Positions 53,071 to 60,386 of a stretch of DNA of 64,000 bases are shown piece by piece; positions within the stretch are counted from its first letter, which is position 1, and every line of letters starts with the position of its first letter. Source of the stretch: Deltaproteobacteria bacterium RIFOXYD12_FULL_56_24 (lineage in GTDB: Bacteria; Desulfobacterota; Desulfobulbia; Desulfobulbales; Desulfurivibrionaceae). Made by a program: the position numbers and the translations under genes. The notes beneath the pieces were generated by a model, which searched no databases, was not told the origin of the DNA, and was given only the letters and a program-made list of their open reading frames with translations. The stretch spans positions 1 through 64,000 of the forward strand of contig MGTD01000035.1 in NCBI GenBank assembly GCA_001799285.1, read 5' to 3'.

Positions 53071-53586
53071 TTATTTTTCCTCTTCGGCCTTGAGCATCTT
53101 TTTGAGCTTCTTTTTATAGAGCGTCCGTTTGAGGGGGCTGATCCGGTCGATGAACAGGGTGCCGTTCAGATGATCGAGCTCGTGCTGGATCACCCGGGCG
53201 TAATAGTCTTCCGCCTCGAAACTCAGCGGCCGGCCGGTGATATCCTGGGCCTCCACCCAAATCCTGGTATAGCGGACCACCTTGCTGGAATACTCGCGCA
53301 CGCTTAGGCAGCCCTCTTCGTCAACCTCCTGGCCCTCGCCCTTGATGATTTTGGGATTGGCCAGCACGATCAGCTCTCGGGGTGCATCCTTGGGCGAGAT
53401 ATCAATGACGCAGAGCTGCAGAGGGATGTTGATCTGCGGGGCCGCTAAGCCGACGCCGGGAGCGGCGTACATGGTTTCCGCCATGTCGGCCACCAGCTTT
53501 TTGAGCTCCTCGCCGAAGTCGGTAACCGGCTTGGCCGTGTCCTTGAGAATGGGAAAAGGGTAGGTGACAATCTCTCGCAATGGCAT
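53071..53586 (-). CDS. def: Peptide deformylase
   Basis: A 171-residue metalloenzyme, ATG 53586. All three motifs present: GVGLAAPQI, EEGCLSV and HELDH in IQHELDHLNGTLF. It removes the N-formyl group from new proteins. First gene of def-fmt-TVP38-larC-pgpA. A palindromic element at 53607 lies just upstream, so the promoter must lie within or before it. Confidence 0.96.
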   Translation of the reverse strand: MPLREIVTYPFPILKDTAKPVTDFGEELKKLVADMAETMYAAPGVGLAAPQINIPLQLCVIDISPKDAPRELIVLANPKIIKGEGQEVDEEGCLSVREYSSKVVRYTRIWVEAQDITGRPLSFEAEDYYARVIQHELDHLNGTLFIDRISPLKRTLYKKKLKKMLKAEEEK

Positions 53587-53606
53587 GGGGTATCCTTAAA
53601 AATATG

Positions 53607-53713
53607 GTAACTATCCAGCAGCACCCCATCTTGCGGCGATCGGCCCGGCTCACGTACAAAAGTACGCTTCGCCGTCCCGCTTACCGCAACCTGGGGCACT
53701 GCTGAATAGTTAC
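53607..53713. repeat. Chimeric palindromic element
   Basis: A 107-bp element with the ends of the small family (GTAACTATCCAGCAGCACC and GGCACTGCTGAATAGTTAC) and the inner core of the large family (GCGGCGATCGGCCCGGCTCA, tip CACGTACAAAAGTACGC). Each half also occurs separately in this window. Confidence 0.8.
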
Positions 53714-53771
53714 GGTTTGGTGGTTTTAGTCATTTCCGGCATTGAGCTGGATAGTTACGTTTTCTTTAATC

Positions 53772-53908
53772 TTGATGGACTCGCAACAACTCGTCATACC
53801 CGCGAAGGCGGGTATCCATTGCCTCGGTAACTAATTTAAAATACTGGATTCCCGTTTTCACGGGAATGACAAAATAATGTTGTTTCCAAGTTGTTACGAG
53901 TCCATCAA
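53772..53908. repeat. Inverted-repeat element with 20-bp ends next to ccdB
   Basis: TTGATGGACTCGCAACAACT pairs with the arm 53889-53908 with one mismatch. Inside, GTCATACCCGCGAAGGCGGG and CTGGATTCCCG...CGGGAATGAC form a nested palindrome of the same style as at 11286. The element ends 3 bases after the ccdB stop (minus strand) and may terminate it. Confidence 0.7.
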
Positions 53909-53911
53909 TCT

Positions 53912-54226
53912 TCAATATCCTGTAAACAAAAAATCGAGCGCCGCGATGATTTCTCCCCGGTGTTCCGCCAGCGAGTCGATTCTTTCTCCTAGAAGGCGCA
54001 CCGGAATACCGGCAAGTTCTGCTGTGGACATGATCACTTCCGTTTGCCGCACGGTAAATCGGGGGTTAAGGTGCCGTGCTGCTTTACCCATGGCCGAGGC
54101 AAGAACCAGCGGCGCGACTACATGGGTGGCAAGGTCGTTCAGCAGGCCTGCCTGTATGTCCAGCAAGTAGGGGATTTCTTCCCTGGTCGCCGGGTTGAGG
54201 TTTTCGTACACATCGAATTGGGCCAT
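53912..54226 (-). CDS. ccdB: CcdB-type toxin
   Basis: A 104-residue protein, ATG 54226, sharing bases with the ccdA stop (TGATG). Motifs of CcdB: QFDVYENLNP, YLLDIQAGLLNDLATHVVAP, and the C-terminal RIDSLAEHRGEIIAALDFLF with the end GY rather than the GI common in the gyrase-binding plasmid toxin. CcdB poisons DNA gyrase. It appears complete and is the only intact toxin gene seen in the window. Confidence 0.9.
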   Translation of the reverse strand: MAQFDVYENLNPATREEIPYLLDIQAGLLNDLATHVVAPLVLASAMGKAARHLNPRFTVRQTEVIMSTAELAGIPVRLLGERIDSLAEHRGEIIAALDFLFTGY

Positions 54227-54474
54227 CAGAATTGTCTCAAGCCGTCGTTGAACACCCCGTGATTCCCAACGCGGGAGTTGTAGTCATCTATGGCCTTGCG
54301 GTTTTCCTCAAGCCATTTGCGGCCTTGATCCTCCCGCAGCAGATCAGCAAGGTGCTGCTCAAGAGCCTGGGAAAGATTGATGCGGCTTTCCCGCGCCAGT
54401 CTCAGTAACTCATGGTTTATGCTGAGATTAGCCGACTTTTTAGGGGCTGCCGGGTCAAAAAAGGTTGTCTGCAT
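54226..54474 (-). CDS. ccdA: CcdA-type antitoxin
   Basis: An 82-residue protein. ATG 54474 follows TGAGGAGATAGCG; upstream frame extends into the palindromic repeat and is spurious. N-terminal ribbon-helix-helix (KKSANLSINHELLRLARESR, INLSQALEQHLADLL), C-terminal toxin-binding tail RKWLEENRKAIDDYNSRVGN. It binds and neutralises CcdB and represses the operon. Order antitoxin-toxin as expected. Confidence 0.9.
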   Translation of the reverse strand: MQTTFFDPAAPKKSANLSINHELLRLARESRINLSQALEQHLADLLREDQGRKWLEENRKAIDDYNSRVGNHGVFNDGLRQF

Positions 54475-54546
54475 CGCTATCTCCTCATGCGCATTAGGTA
54501 TGCGCATAATATATCCGTTGTGACAGGCGAAGGCAAGGGCGATATC

Positions 54547-54700
54547 GTAAGCGATCACAGGGCACCACATTTTGCGGCGATCGGCCCGGCTCACGTACAA
54601 AAGTACGCATCGCCGTCCCGCTTGCCGCAACCTGCGGCACGCTGTGACCGCTTGTTTCGTGGTTATTTGACCTTTGTGGGGTTGCCCTGTGATCGTTTAT
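54547..54700 (-). repeat. Modular palindromic repeat, copy 9
   Basis: A 154-bp reverse-oriented copy from GTAAGCGATCACAGGGCACC to CCCTGTGATCGTTTA with tip CACGTACAAAAGTACGC. It lies between priA and the ccdA promoter region. Confidence 0.86.
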
Positions 54701-54756
54701 GAGATATCGACTGCGTACTTGCATAAAGGTAATTAGTATCCGCTGGACAGTTACGC

Positions 54757-57207
54757 TTAAAGCATATTTTCCGGATCAACGTCCACCGCCAAATTCACCG
54801 CCCCAGCCAACCGGGCGTGCTCCTGTTCCAGCTCCAGGCAGAGGGAGTGCAGCTCTTCAAGGTCCGGGCCTTTGAGCAGGATCTGCCAGCGGAATCTGCC
54901 CCGCAACCGGGCCAGGGGCGCCGGGGCCGGGCCGAGGATCGCGGTTTTCCGATAGCGGCGCAGTGCTTTGCCCTTGGCAACGAGAGATTCTGCCCGGTTC
55001 TGCACCGGTTCTTCCTGTTCCCCGTCCAGAACCATGTTGATGAGCCGGCTGAAGGGGGGATAGCCCAGAGCCTTGCGCAGCCCGGTTTCTTTGGCAAAAA
55101 AACCGGGGTAATCGTGGTCGCGGGCCGCGGCAATGCTGTAATGGCCGGGCTGATAAGTCTGGACGATGACCCTGCCCGGCTGCTCGCCCCGGCCCGCTCG
55201 GCCGGTTACTTGGGCCAGGAGCTGGAAGGTGCGCTCGCCTGCCTTGTAATCGGGCATCCCCAGCCCGGCATCGGCCCAGACGATGCCCACCAGGGTAACA
55301 TGGGGGAAATGGTGGCCCTTGGTGATCATCTGGGTACCCACCAGAATGTCCACCTCCCGGTCATGCACCGCTCGGAGGATGCGGAGGAAATCCTGGCGGT
55401 TGCGGGTGGTGTCGTGGTCGAGCCGGGCGATGCGGGCCTTGGGAAACATCCCCGCAAGTTCCTCTTCGATGCGTTCCGTGCCGAAACCGATGGGGGCCAG
55501 GTTTATCGAGCGGCAGTTGGTGCAGACCGTGCGGCTGTTGGTGGCATAGCCGCAGTAATGGCAAACCAGTTCGCCCCTCCCCTTGTGCAGGGTCAGGGTT
55601 ATCCGGCAATGGGGGCATTGCACTGCCTGGCCGCAATCGGAACAGAGCATGCAGCCGGCAAAACCGCGGCGGTTCAAGAAGACGAGGCTCTGCTCCTGTC
55701 GGGCCAGGGTCGCCCGCAGCGCCTGTTTGAGCTGCGGGGAAAAAAGAGGCGGCCGGCCGGAGACGGTATTCACCGCCTGGAGATCGACCAGTTCCACCTG
55801 GGGCAGGGGCCGGTTTTCGATCCGGCTCGGCAGGCTGAGCAGGGTGTACTTGCCATTGAGCGCATGCTGGTAGCTGGCCAGCGACGGGGTGGCCGAGCCG
55901 AGCAGCACTGTGGCCCCGCCCTGGCTGCCGCGGAGCAGGGCCAGATCTCGGCCCTGGTAACGGAGGCTGTCTTCCTGCTTGTAGGCGGAGTCGTGTTCCT
56001 CATCGACGATGATCAATCCTGGGTCGGCCAGGGGGGCGAAGATGGCGGAGCGGGCGCCGATCACGATGCGCGCCTCGCCGGAAACGACCCGTTGCCACTG
56101 GTCGAATCGTTCCCCCCGGGCCAGGCCGCTGTGGAGCAGGGCCACGGTTTTACCGAAACGGGAGAGAAAATGCGCCTCCAGTTGGGTGGCCAGGGCGATC
56201 TCCGGCACCAGCACCAAGACGCTGCGGCCCAAGGCCAAGGTGGTCTCCGCTGCCTGCAGGTAGACCTCGGTCTTGCCGCTGCCGGTGACGCCATGCAGCA
56301 GGAAGGGCGCGTATTTTTTTTGGGCAATGGCCGGGTTCAGTTGGGCCATGGCAACCTGTTGATCAACGGTAAGCTGGGTGGGCCTGGGGTGAAAATGCGG
56401 GGTTTCCCCAAAGGGGTCGCGATACACCGGCCGCTCTGCCAGGCGGATGAGGCCATGGTCGGCCAGGGAGGCAAGGGCCTTTGCCGCGCCACTGTAAAGC
56501 TTGCTTAGCTCCCGGCGGGGAAGCCCCTGGGGCGAATTCGGCAGTAGCTCCTTAATGAGGGCGAGGGTCTTGTTTTCCGAAGGCTTGAGGGTGGCGGGGA
56601 GTTCCGGAGCAAGCGGCTCGGCGGCGAGAAAGATGCAGGTCTCCGTCTTCTGGCCTATGGAGGCCCCGGAGATAATTTGTTCCACGGAAAGCAGGCCCTG
56701 TTCGGACCATTGTTCGATGAGCCGTCTTTCCTTGCCCCGCCAGAGCTTGCGCATGGCGGCACCGCTCAATTTTTTTTTGGCCAGCAGCCCGGCAAGCCAG
56801 GGATGGTCGTGGGCAAGCTGCGGCTGGGCAACGAGGAAATAATGCTGGCCGGCTTCGGTAATCTTGAGCTGGCGGCCGCTCTGCGAGGTGAGCCCGCCGG
56901 GCAGCGCGCCCCGGATTACCTCGCCGATGGGATAATGATAGTAGCGGGCCACCCAGCGAAAAAAAGGGACCATGGCTTCCGGAAAAACCGAAAAATCATC
57001 AAGGACGTCGGTTACTCGTTTGAGCCGGAATTCCGGCTTTTCTTCGCTTAAGGCCAGCACATAACCGGTGAGCAACCGTCCGCTTAAAGGAGCCAGCACC
57101 CGCTGTCCGGGCATGGGGATTTCTCCGCTGGCCGGGACTGCATAGGTCAGGGTCTGCGTAAGGGGTGCAGCAACGGCTACTTCAAGATAGAAAGAGGATG
57201 GGGGCAT
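54757..57207 (-). CDS. priA: Primosomal protein N' (replication restart helicase PriA)
   Basis: An 816-residue helicase, ATG 57207. N-terminal 3'-DNA-binding domain, then the helicase core (Walker A LLHGVTGSGKTEVYLQ, IIVDEEHDSAYKQEDSLRYQ) with the zinc module CMLCSDCGQAVQCPHC and CHYCGYATNSRTVCTNC, then TQMITKGHHFPHVTLVGIV and the C-terminal domain. Restarts stalled forks. Full length. Single gene between galU and ccdA. Confidence 0.95.
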   Translation of the reverse strand: MPPSSFYLEVAVAAPLTQTLTYAVPASGEIPMPGQRVLAPLSGRLLTGYVLALSEEKPEFRLKRVTDVLDDFSVFPEAMVPFFRWVARYYHYPIGEVIRGALPGGLTSQSGRQLKITEAGQHYFLVAQPQLAHDHPWLAGLLAKKKLSGAAMRKLWRGKERRLIEQWSEQGLLSVEQIISGASIGQKTETCIFLAAEPLAPELPATLKPSENKTLALIKELLPNSPQGLPRRELSKLYSGAAKALASLADHGLIRLAERPVYRDPFGETPHFHPRPTQLTVDQQVAMAQLNPAIAQKKYAPFLLHGVTGSGKTEVYLQAAETTLALGRSVLVLVPEIALATQLEAHFLSRFGKTVALLHSGLARGERFDQWQRVVSGEARIVIGARSAIFAPLADPGLIIVDEEHDSAYKQEDSLRYQGRDLALLRGSQGGATVLLGSATPSLASYQHALNGKYTLLSLPSRIENRPLPQVELVDLQAVNTVSGRPPLFSPQLKQALRATLARQEQSLVFLNRRGFAGCMLCSDCGQAVQCPHCRITLTLHKGRGELVCHYCGYATNSRTVCTNCRSINLAPIGFGTERIEEELAGMFPKARIARLDHDTTRNRQDFLRILRAVHDREVDILVGTQMITKGHHFPHVTLVGIVWADAGLGMPDYKAGERTFQLLAQVTGRAGRGEQPGRVIVQTYQPGHYSIAAARDHDYPGFFAKETGLRKALGYPPFSRLINMVLDGEQEEPVQNRAESLVAKGKALRRYRKTAILGPAPAPLARLRGRFRWQILLKGPDLEELHSLCLELEQEHARLAGAVNLAVDVDPENML

Positions 57208-57219
57208 GGATGCTTACTA

Positions 57220-57320
57220 AGCCGTCGTTAAAAAAACAACTTGAACGATTGTTATCCCGCGAACGGCATAAGGAGCCGTAACAAAATGGTCCAGACTGAG
57301 CATGTTGTTTTTTAACGGCT
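57220..57320. terminator. Inverted repeat between galU and priA
   Basis: AGCCGTCGTTAAAAAAACAAC at 57220 and GTTGTTTTTTAACGGCT at 57304 can pair across ~63 bases. It lies directly behind the galU stop and could terminate galU, but the loop is long. Confidence 0.4.
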
Positions 57321-57321
57321 C

Positions 57322-58191
57322 CTAAAAATCCGCGCAGATTTCCTTGATGTGTTTCTTGAATTCCTTGCAGACCACGGGATGGCGCAGGGCATAGGCGACA
57401 ATTGCCTTGAGGTAGCCGAGCTTGTCCCCGGCGTCGAAGCGGGTGCCGGTGAATTCGTAGGCATACATGGGTCGTTGTTTGGCCAGGGCCAGCAGGGCGT
57501 CGGTGAGTTGAATCTCCCCGCCATGGCCCGGGGTGGTTTTTTCGAGCATGGCAAAAATCTCCGGGGTCAGCAGATAGCGACCGATGATCGCCAGGTCGGA
57601 GTCGGTGGTGCCGGGCGCGGGTTTTTCCACCATGCGGTCCACTTGATAAACCCTCTCTCGAAGCTTGGTTCCCTCCACAATCCCGTACTGGTTGGTTTCC
57701 TCCGCCGACACTTTCTGGATAGCCACGATGGGCGCATCCAGCTCTTCGTGCAGGGTGAGCATCTGCTGGCAGCACGGGGTATTGCTCAATACCAGATCAT
57801 CTCCCAGCAGCACCAGGAATGGTTCGTTGCCGATGACGTTTCGGGTGGCCCAGATGGCGTGGCCCAGTCCCAATGGTTTTTTCTGGCGGACCGTGGTAAT
57901 GTCAATGAGATTCGAGATGTGGTTGATCTCTTCGCAAAGGGCATCCTTGCCTTTCTGCTTGAGGATGGTGTCGAGTTCGAAATCGTAGTCAAAATGATTT
58001 TCAATGGCCTCTTTGCCTTGGCTGGTGACAAAAACGATCTCTTCGATCCCCGAAGCGACCACCTCTTCGACAATGTACTGGATGGTCGGCCGGTCAACGA
58101 TGGTGAGCATTTCCTTGGGGATCGCCTTGCTGGCCGGGAGAAAGCGGGTGCCCTTGCCGGCCACCGGGATAACAGCTTTGCGGACATTCAT
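57322..58191 (-). CDS. galU: UTP--glucose-1-phosphate uridylyltransferase
   Basis: A 289-residue nucleotidyltransferase starting at ATG 58191 (MNVRKAVIPVAGKGTRFLPA). The frame runs 31 codons further into the repeat, which is spurious. Motifs: GKGTRFLPASKAIPKEMLTI, GLGHAIWATRN, LVLLGDDLVL, VEKPAPGTTDSDLAIIGRYL and GTRFDAGDKLGYLKA. Makes UDP-glucose for LPS and polysaccharide synthesis. Confidence 0.95.
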   Translation of the reverse strand: MNVRKAVIPVAGKGTRFLPASKAIPKEMLTIVDRPTIQYIVEEVVASGIEEIVFVTSQGKEAIENHFDYDFELDTILKQKGKDALCEEINHISNLIDITTVRQKKPLGLGHAIWATRNVIGNEPFLVLLGDDLVLSNTPCCQQMLTLHEELDAPIVAIQKVSAEETNQYGIVEGTKLRERVYQVDRMVEKPAPGTTDSDLAIIGRYLLTPEIFAMLEKTTPGHGGEIQLTDALLALAKQRPMYAYEFTGTRFDAGDKLGYLKAIVAYALRHPVVCKEFKKHIKEICADF

Positions 58192-58230
58192 GGTGAAGGA
58201 CCTATTACCTGAGGTTTTGGGGATATAAGG

Positions 58231-58577
58231 GTAAGCGATCACAGGGCACCACATCTTGCGGCGATCGGCCCGGCTCACGTACAAAAAGTACGCATCGCCG
58301 TCCCGCTTATAGCTGAGCCGGGCAGCTTGTCTGCCCTAGCGAAACTTATACCCTCTGGGTGCGCCGCAATCTGCGGCACCCTGTGACCGCTTTTAGCTGA
58401 GTTGAGCAGCTTGTCTGCTCAAACGAAACTTATACCCTCTGGGTGCGCCGCAATCTGCGGCACCCTGTGACCGCTTTTAGCTGAGTTGAGCAGCTTGTCT
58501 GCTCAAAACGAAACTTATACCCGAAGGGTGATTCCGTGGTTATTTGACCTTTGTGGGCTTACCCCGTGATTGGTTAC
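58231..58577 (-). repeat. Modular palindromic repeat, copy 10, with tandem 84-bp modules
   Basis: A 347-bp copy. Its left end (GTAAGCGATCACAGGGCACC) and right end (CCCGTGATTGGTTAC) are standard, but after CCGTCCCGCTTA two complete 84-bp units (58310-58393, 58394-58477) and a partial third (58478-58530) are inserted. Each unit reads TAGCTGAG...GCAGCTTGTCTG, CGAAACTTATACCCTCTGGG, then CGCCGCAATCTGCGGCACCC. The single-module version is at 20265. Confidence 0.88.
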
Positions 58578-58660
58578 AGATAAGGCATCTTCTGGCAATG
58601 CTATATCACATAGCCTAAAGATGGCCCCATGTTCAAGACAATTATTGATAAGAGGCTCTC

Positions 58661-59674
58661 TTGCTGCGAAAGATTGAAAAGATCATCAGGGCCGGGGGCT
58701 TGCTTGTCTCCGGGGAGCGCTGCGTGGTGGCGGTATCCGGCGGACCTGATTCCATGGCTTTGCTGCATGTTCTGGCGCGACTGGCCCCGGGGCTTGGCTT
58801 TTCCCTGGTGGTCGCCCACCTGGATCATGGTCTGCGCCCGGAAGAGGCCGAGGCTGAGGCCGCCTTGGTAAGAGAGGCCGCCGCCAGTTTTGGCCTGGCC
58901 TTTGTGGCCGGCCAGGTGGAGACCATGGCTCACGCCCATGCGCAAGGGCTGTCCTTGGAACATGCGGCCCGCGACCTGCGCCACGCTTTTCTTGCTGAGG
59001 TGGCCGACCGGCACCAGGCCCGCAGGATTGCCCTGGCCCATACCGCCGACGATCAGGCCGAAGAGGTGCTTTTGCGGCTGCTCCGGGGCACCGGCCGCAA
59101 AGGTCTGGCCGGGATGGCCATGGTTTCCGGGCGGTTGATCCGCCCTTTTCTGGAAACCGAGAAGGTGGAAATTCTCCGTTATCTGGCCAGGAAAAATATC
59201 CCCTATCTTATTGACAGTTCCAATCTTAAGCCCGTTTATCTGCGCAATCGGATCAGGCTTGAGCTGCTTCCCTGCCTGCGGGAACAGTATAATCCCGGCA
59301 TTGATCTAATTCTGCGGCAGACCGCGGCTATCCTCGCGGACGAGGAAGAACTGCTTGCCGCCATGGCGGAAAAGGCCAGCGCCATAATTATCGCCTTGGA
59401 AGAGACGGATGGCGGGCTTACCATAGAGTTGGCGGCTTTTGCCCGTGAGCCGTTGGCCCTCAAAAGGCGAGTGCTGGAGGCCGCCTGCTGGCGCATGGGT
59501 TGCCGGCCATCCTTCCGGCAGCTTGCCCAGCTTCTCCACCTGGCCGAACGTGGCGCCACCGGGGCCGGGCTGCATCTGGCCATGGGCCTGCGGGTGGCCA
59601 AGGAGCCAGGGCGGCTCCATCTGGCCTACCCTTTGGGGCGAAAGGCCTTCAGGGGAGAAGCGGCTGGGCGGTGA
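58661..59674 (+). CDS. tilS: tRNA(Ile)-lysidine synthase
   Basis: A 337-residue enzyme. TTG 58661 lies 5 bases after AGAGG; no better ATG precedes the conserved part. P-loop AVSGGPDSMALLHVLARL; VAHLDHGLRPEEAEAEA, ALAHTADDQAEEVLLRLLRG, RPFLETEKVEIL and DSSNLKPVYLRNRIR complete the N-type ATP pyrophosphatase core. The C-terminal domain is short. It modifies C34 of tRNA-Ile so that it reads AUA. First of the plus-strand tilS-tRNA group. Confidence 0.93.
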   Translation: MLRKIEKIIRAGGLLVSGERCVVAVSGGPDSMALLHVLARLAPGLGFSLVVAHLDHGLRPEEAEAEAALVREAAASFGLAFVAGQVETMAHAHAQGLSLEHAARDLRHAFLAEVADRHQARRIALAHTADDQAEEVLLRLLRGTGRKGLAGMAMVSGRLIRPFLETEKVEILRYLARKNIPYLIDSSNLKPVYLRNRIRLELLPCLREQYNPGIDLILRQTAAILADEEELLAAMAEKASAIIIALEETDGGLTIELAAFAREPLALKRRVLEAACWRMGCRPSFRQLAQLLHLAERGATGAGLHLAMGLRVAKEPGRLHLAYPLGRKAFRGEAAGR

Positions 59675-59738
59675 AAATGGCTTTACTGGAAAAGCAAGAC
59701 ATGGTAAGTAGGTTGCCACTGCAAGAAAGAAAACCCGA

Positions 59739-59815
59739 GGGCGGGTAGCTCAGTTGGATAGAGTGTTGGCCTCCGAAGCCAAAGGTCGTGGGTTCGATCC
59801 CCGCTCCGCCCACCA
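59739..59815 (+). tRNA. tRNA-Arg (anticodon CCG)
   Basis: GGGCGGG at 59739 pairs with TCCGCCC near the 3' end; CCA is encoded. The D arm is AGCTCAGTTGGATAGAG, the anticodon arm TTGGC-CTCCGAA-GCCAA gives CCG (reads CGG), the T arm is GTGGGTTCGATCCCCGC. All arms pair; length 77. Confidence 0.97.
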
Positions 59816-59824
59816 AGAAAATCA

Positions 59825-59854
59825 ATGGGTTACAGGATATTTCCTGTAACCCAT
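59825..59854 (+). terminator. Intrinsic terminator after tRNA-Arg
   Basis: ATGGGTTACAGGA and TCCTGTAACCCAT form a perfect 13-bp stem with a 4-base loop, followed by TTTTCATTT, 10 bases after the tRNA. Confidence 0.7.
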
Positions 59855-59888
59855 TTTCATTTATCCAACCCTATATCCAACCTTGGGG

Positions 59889-60005
59889 TCAGCCGGACTG
59901 CTCTGTCTCAAATACTCGCGGCGGCCTGTAATCGAACTTCACCCGCCTGCTGAGCTTGGCCGTGAAGGCGTTGAACCGCTCCAGGATGTCGTGTCCTTCG
60001 GCCAT
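59889..60005 (-). CDS. 38-aa candidate small protein
   Basis: ATG 60005 with AAGGAG 7-8 bases upstream; MAEGHDILERFNAFTAKLSR followed by RVKFDYRPPRVFETEQSG. The composition is not random looking, and it lies directly behind an AbrB-type antitoxin relic with the same orientation. It may be the leftover of the partner gene. No family recognised. The rest of 59816-60386 holds no gene. Confidence 0.35.
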   Translation of the reverse strand: MAEGHDILERFNAFTAKLSRRVKFDYRPPRVFETEQSG

Positions 60006-60132
60006 CAGTTTTTCTCCTTCCATTTTGGGGAGGCGTCAACTATCCGCGCTGCAAAAATAAACTCGACCTTCGCTGGACTGAGGCCGACTTAGGGATGACT
60101 ACTTGATATTTGCTCGATATCGTGGCTTGCAT
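60003..60132 (-). pseudogene. AbrB/MazE-like antitoxin relic
   Basis: ATG 60132, with AAAAAGGAG upstream, begins MQATISSKYQVVIPKS, the standard SpoVT-AbrB start. The frame then leaves the family; in the next frame VGLSPAKVEFIFAARI fits the following AbrB segment. A frameshift plus loss of about 5-7 residues explains this. TAG at 60040-60042 ends the first frame. Decayed antitoxin; no toxin found. Confidence 0.5.
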
Positions 60133-60304
60133 GATATTCTCCTTTTTCATGATCGATTGCATCATCGTAAGATTTAGGCGAAAACCTGTCAATGAAAATA
60201 AACCCGGCCTATTTGCGCCCGCCCGCAGCGTCAGGTAATGCAGCATATCTGTGGGCAGACATACCTGTTCCCCACGGCAACCGCATCCACATCCCGCCTG
60301 AAAC

Positions 60305-60339
60305 TTGTCGGATTTCGCTTCGCTCTATCCGACCTACGA
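60305..60339. repeat. Common TTGTCGGAT...ATCCGACCTA hairpin repeat
   Basis: CTTGTCGGATTTCGCTTCGC with CTATCCGACCTACGA forms a hairpin known as a dispersed intergenic repeat type in many proteobacteria. It lies between serA and the small relic region. Confidence 0.5.
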
Positions 60340-60386
60340 AATACTCCGAACCGCGAACTGTCACCTAGCTCCCATCCCAAAATCCT

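Noticed and set aside
54817-56508. 563-codon plus-strand frame opposite priA
   Set aside because: priA is certain by motif; the antisense frame is a codon-bias shadow.
58310-58530. Tandem 84-bp units considered as CRISPR-like
   Set aside because: Units are adjacent without variable spacers and belong to the palindromic family; no cas gene.
59739-60140. tRNA-Arg as attachment site of an integrated element
   Set aside because: No integrase and no second copy of the tRNA 3' end seen in the window.
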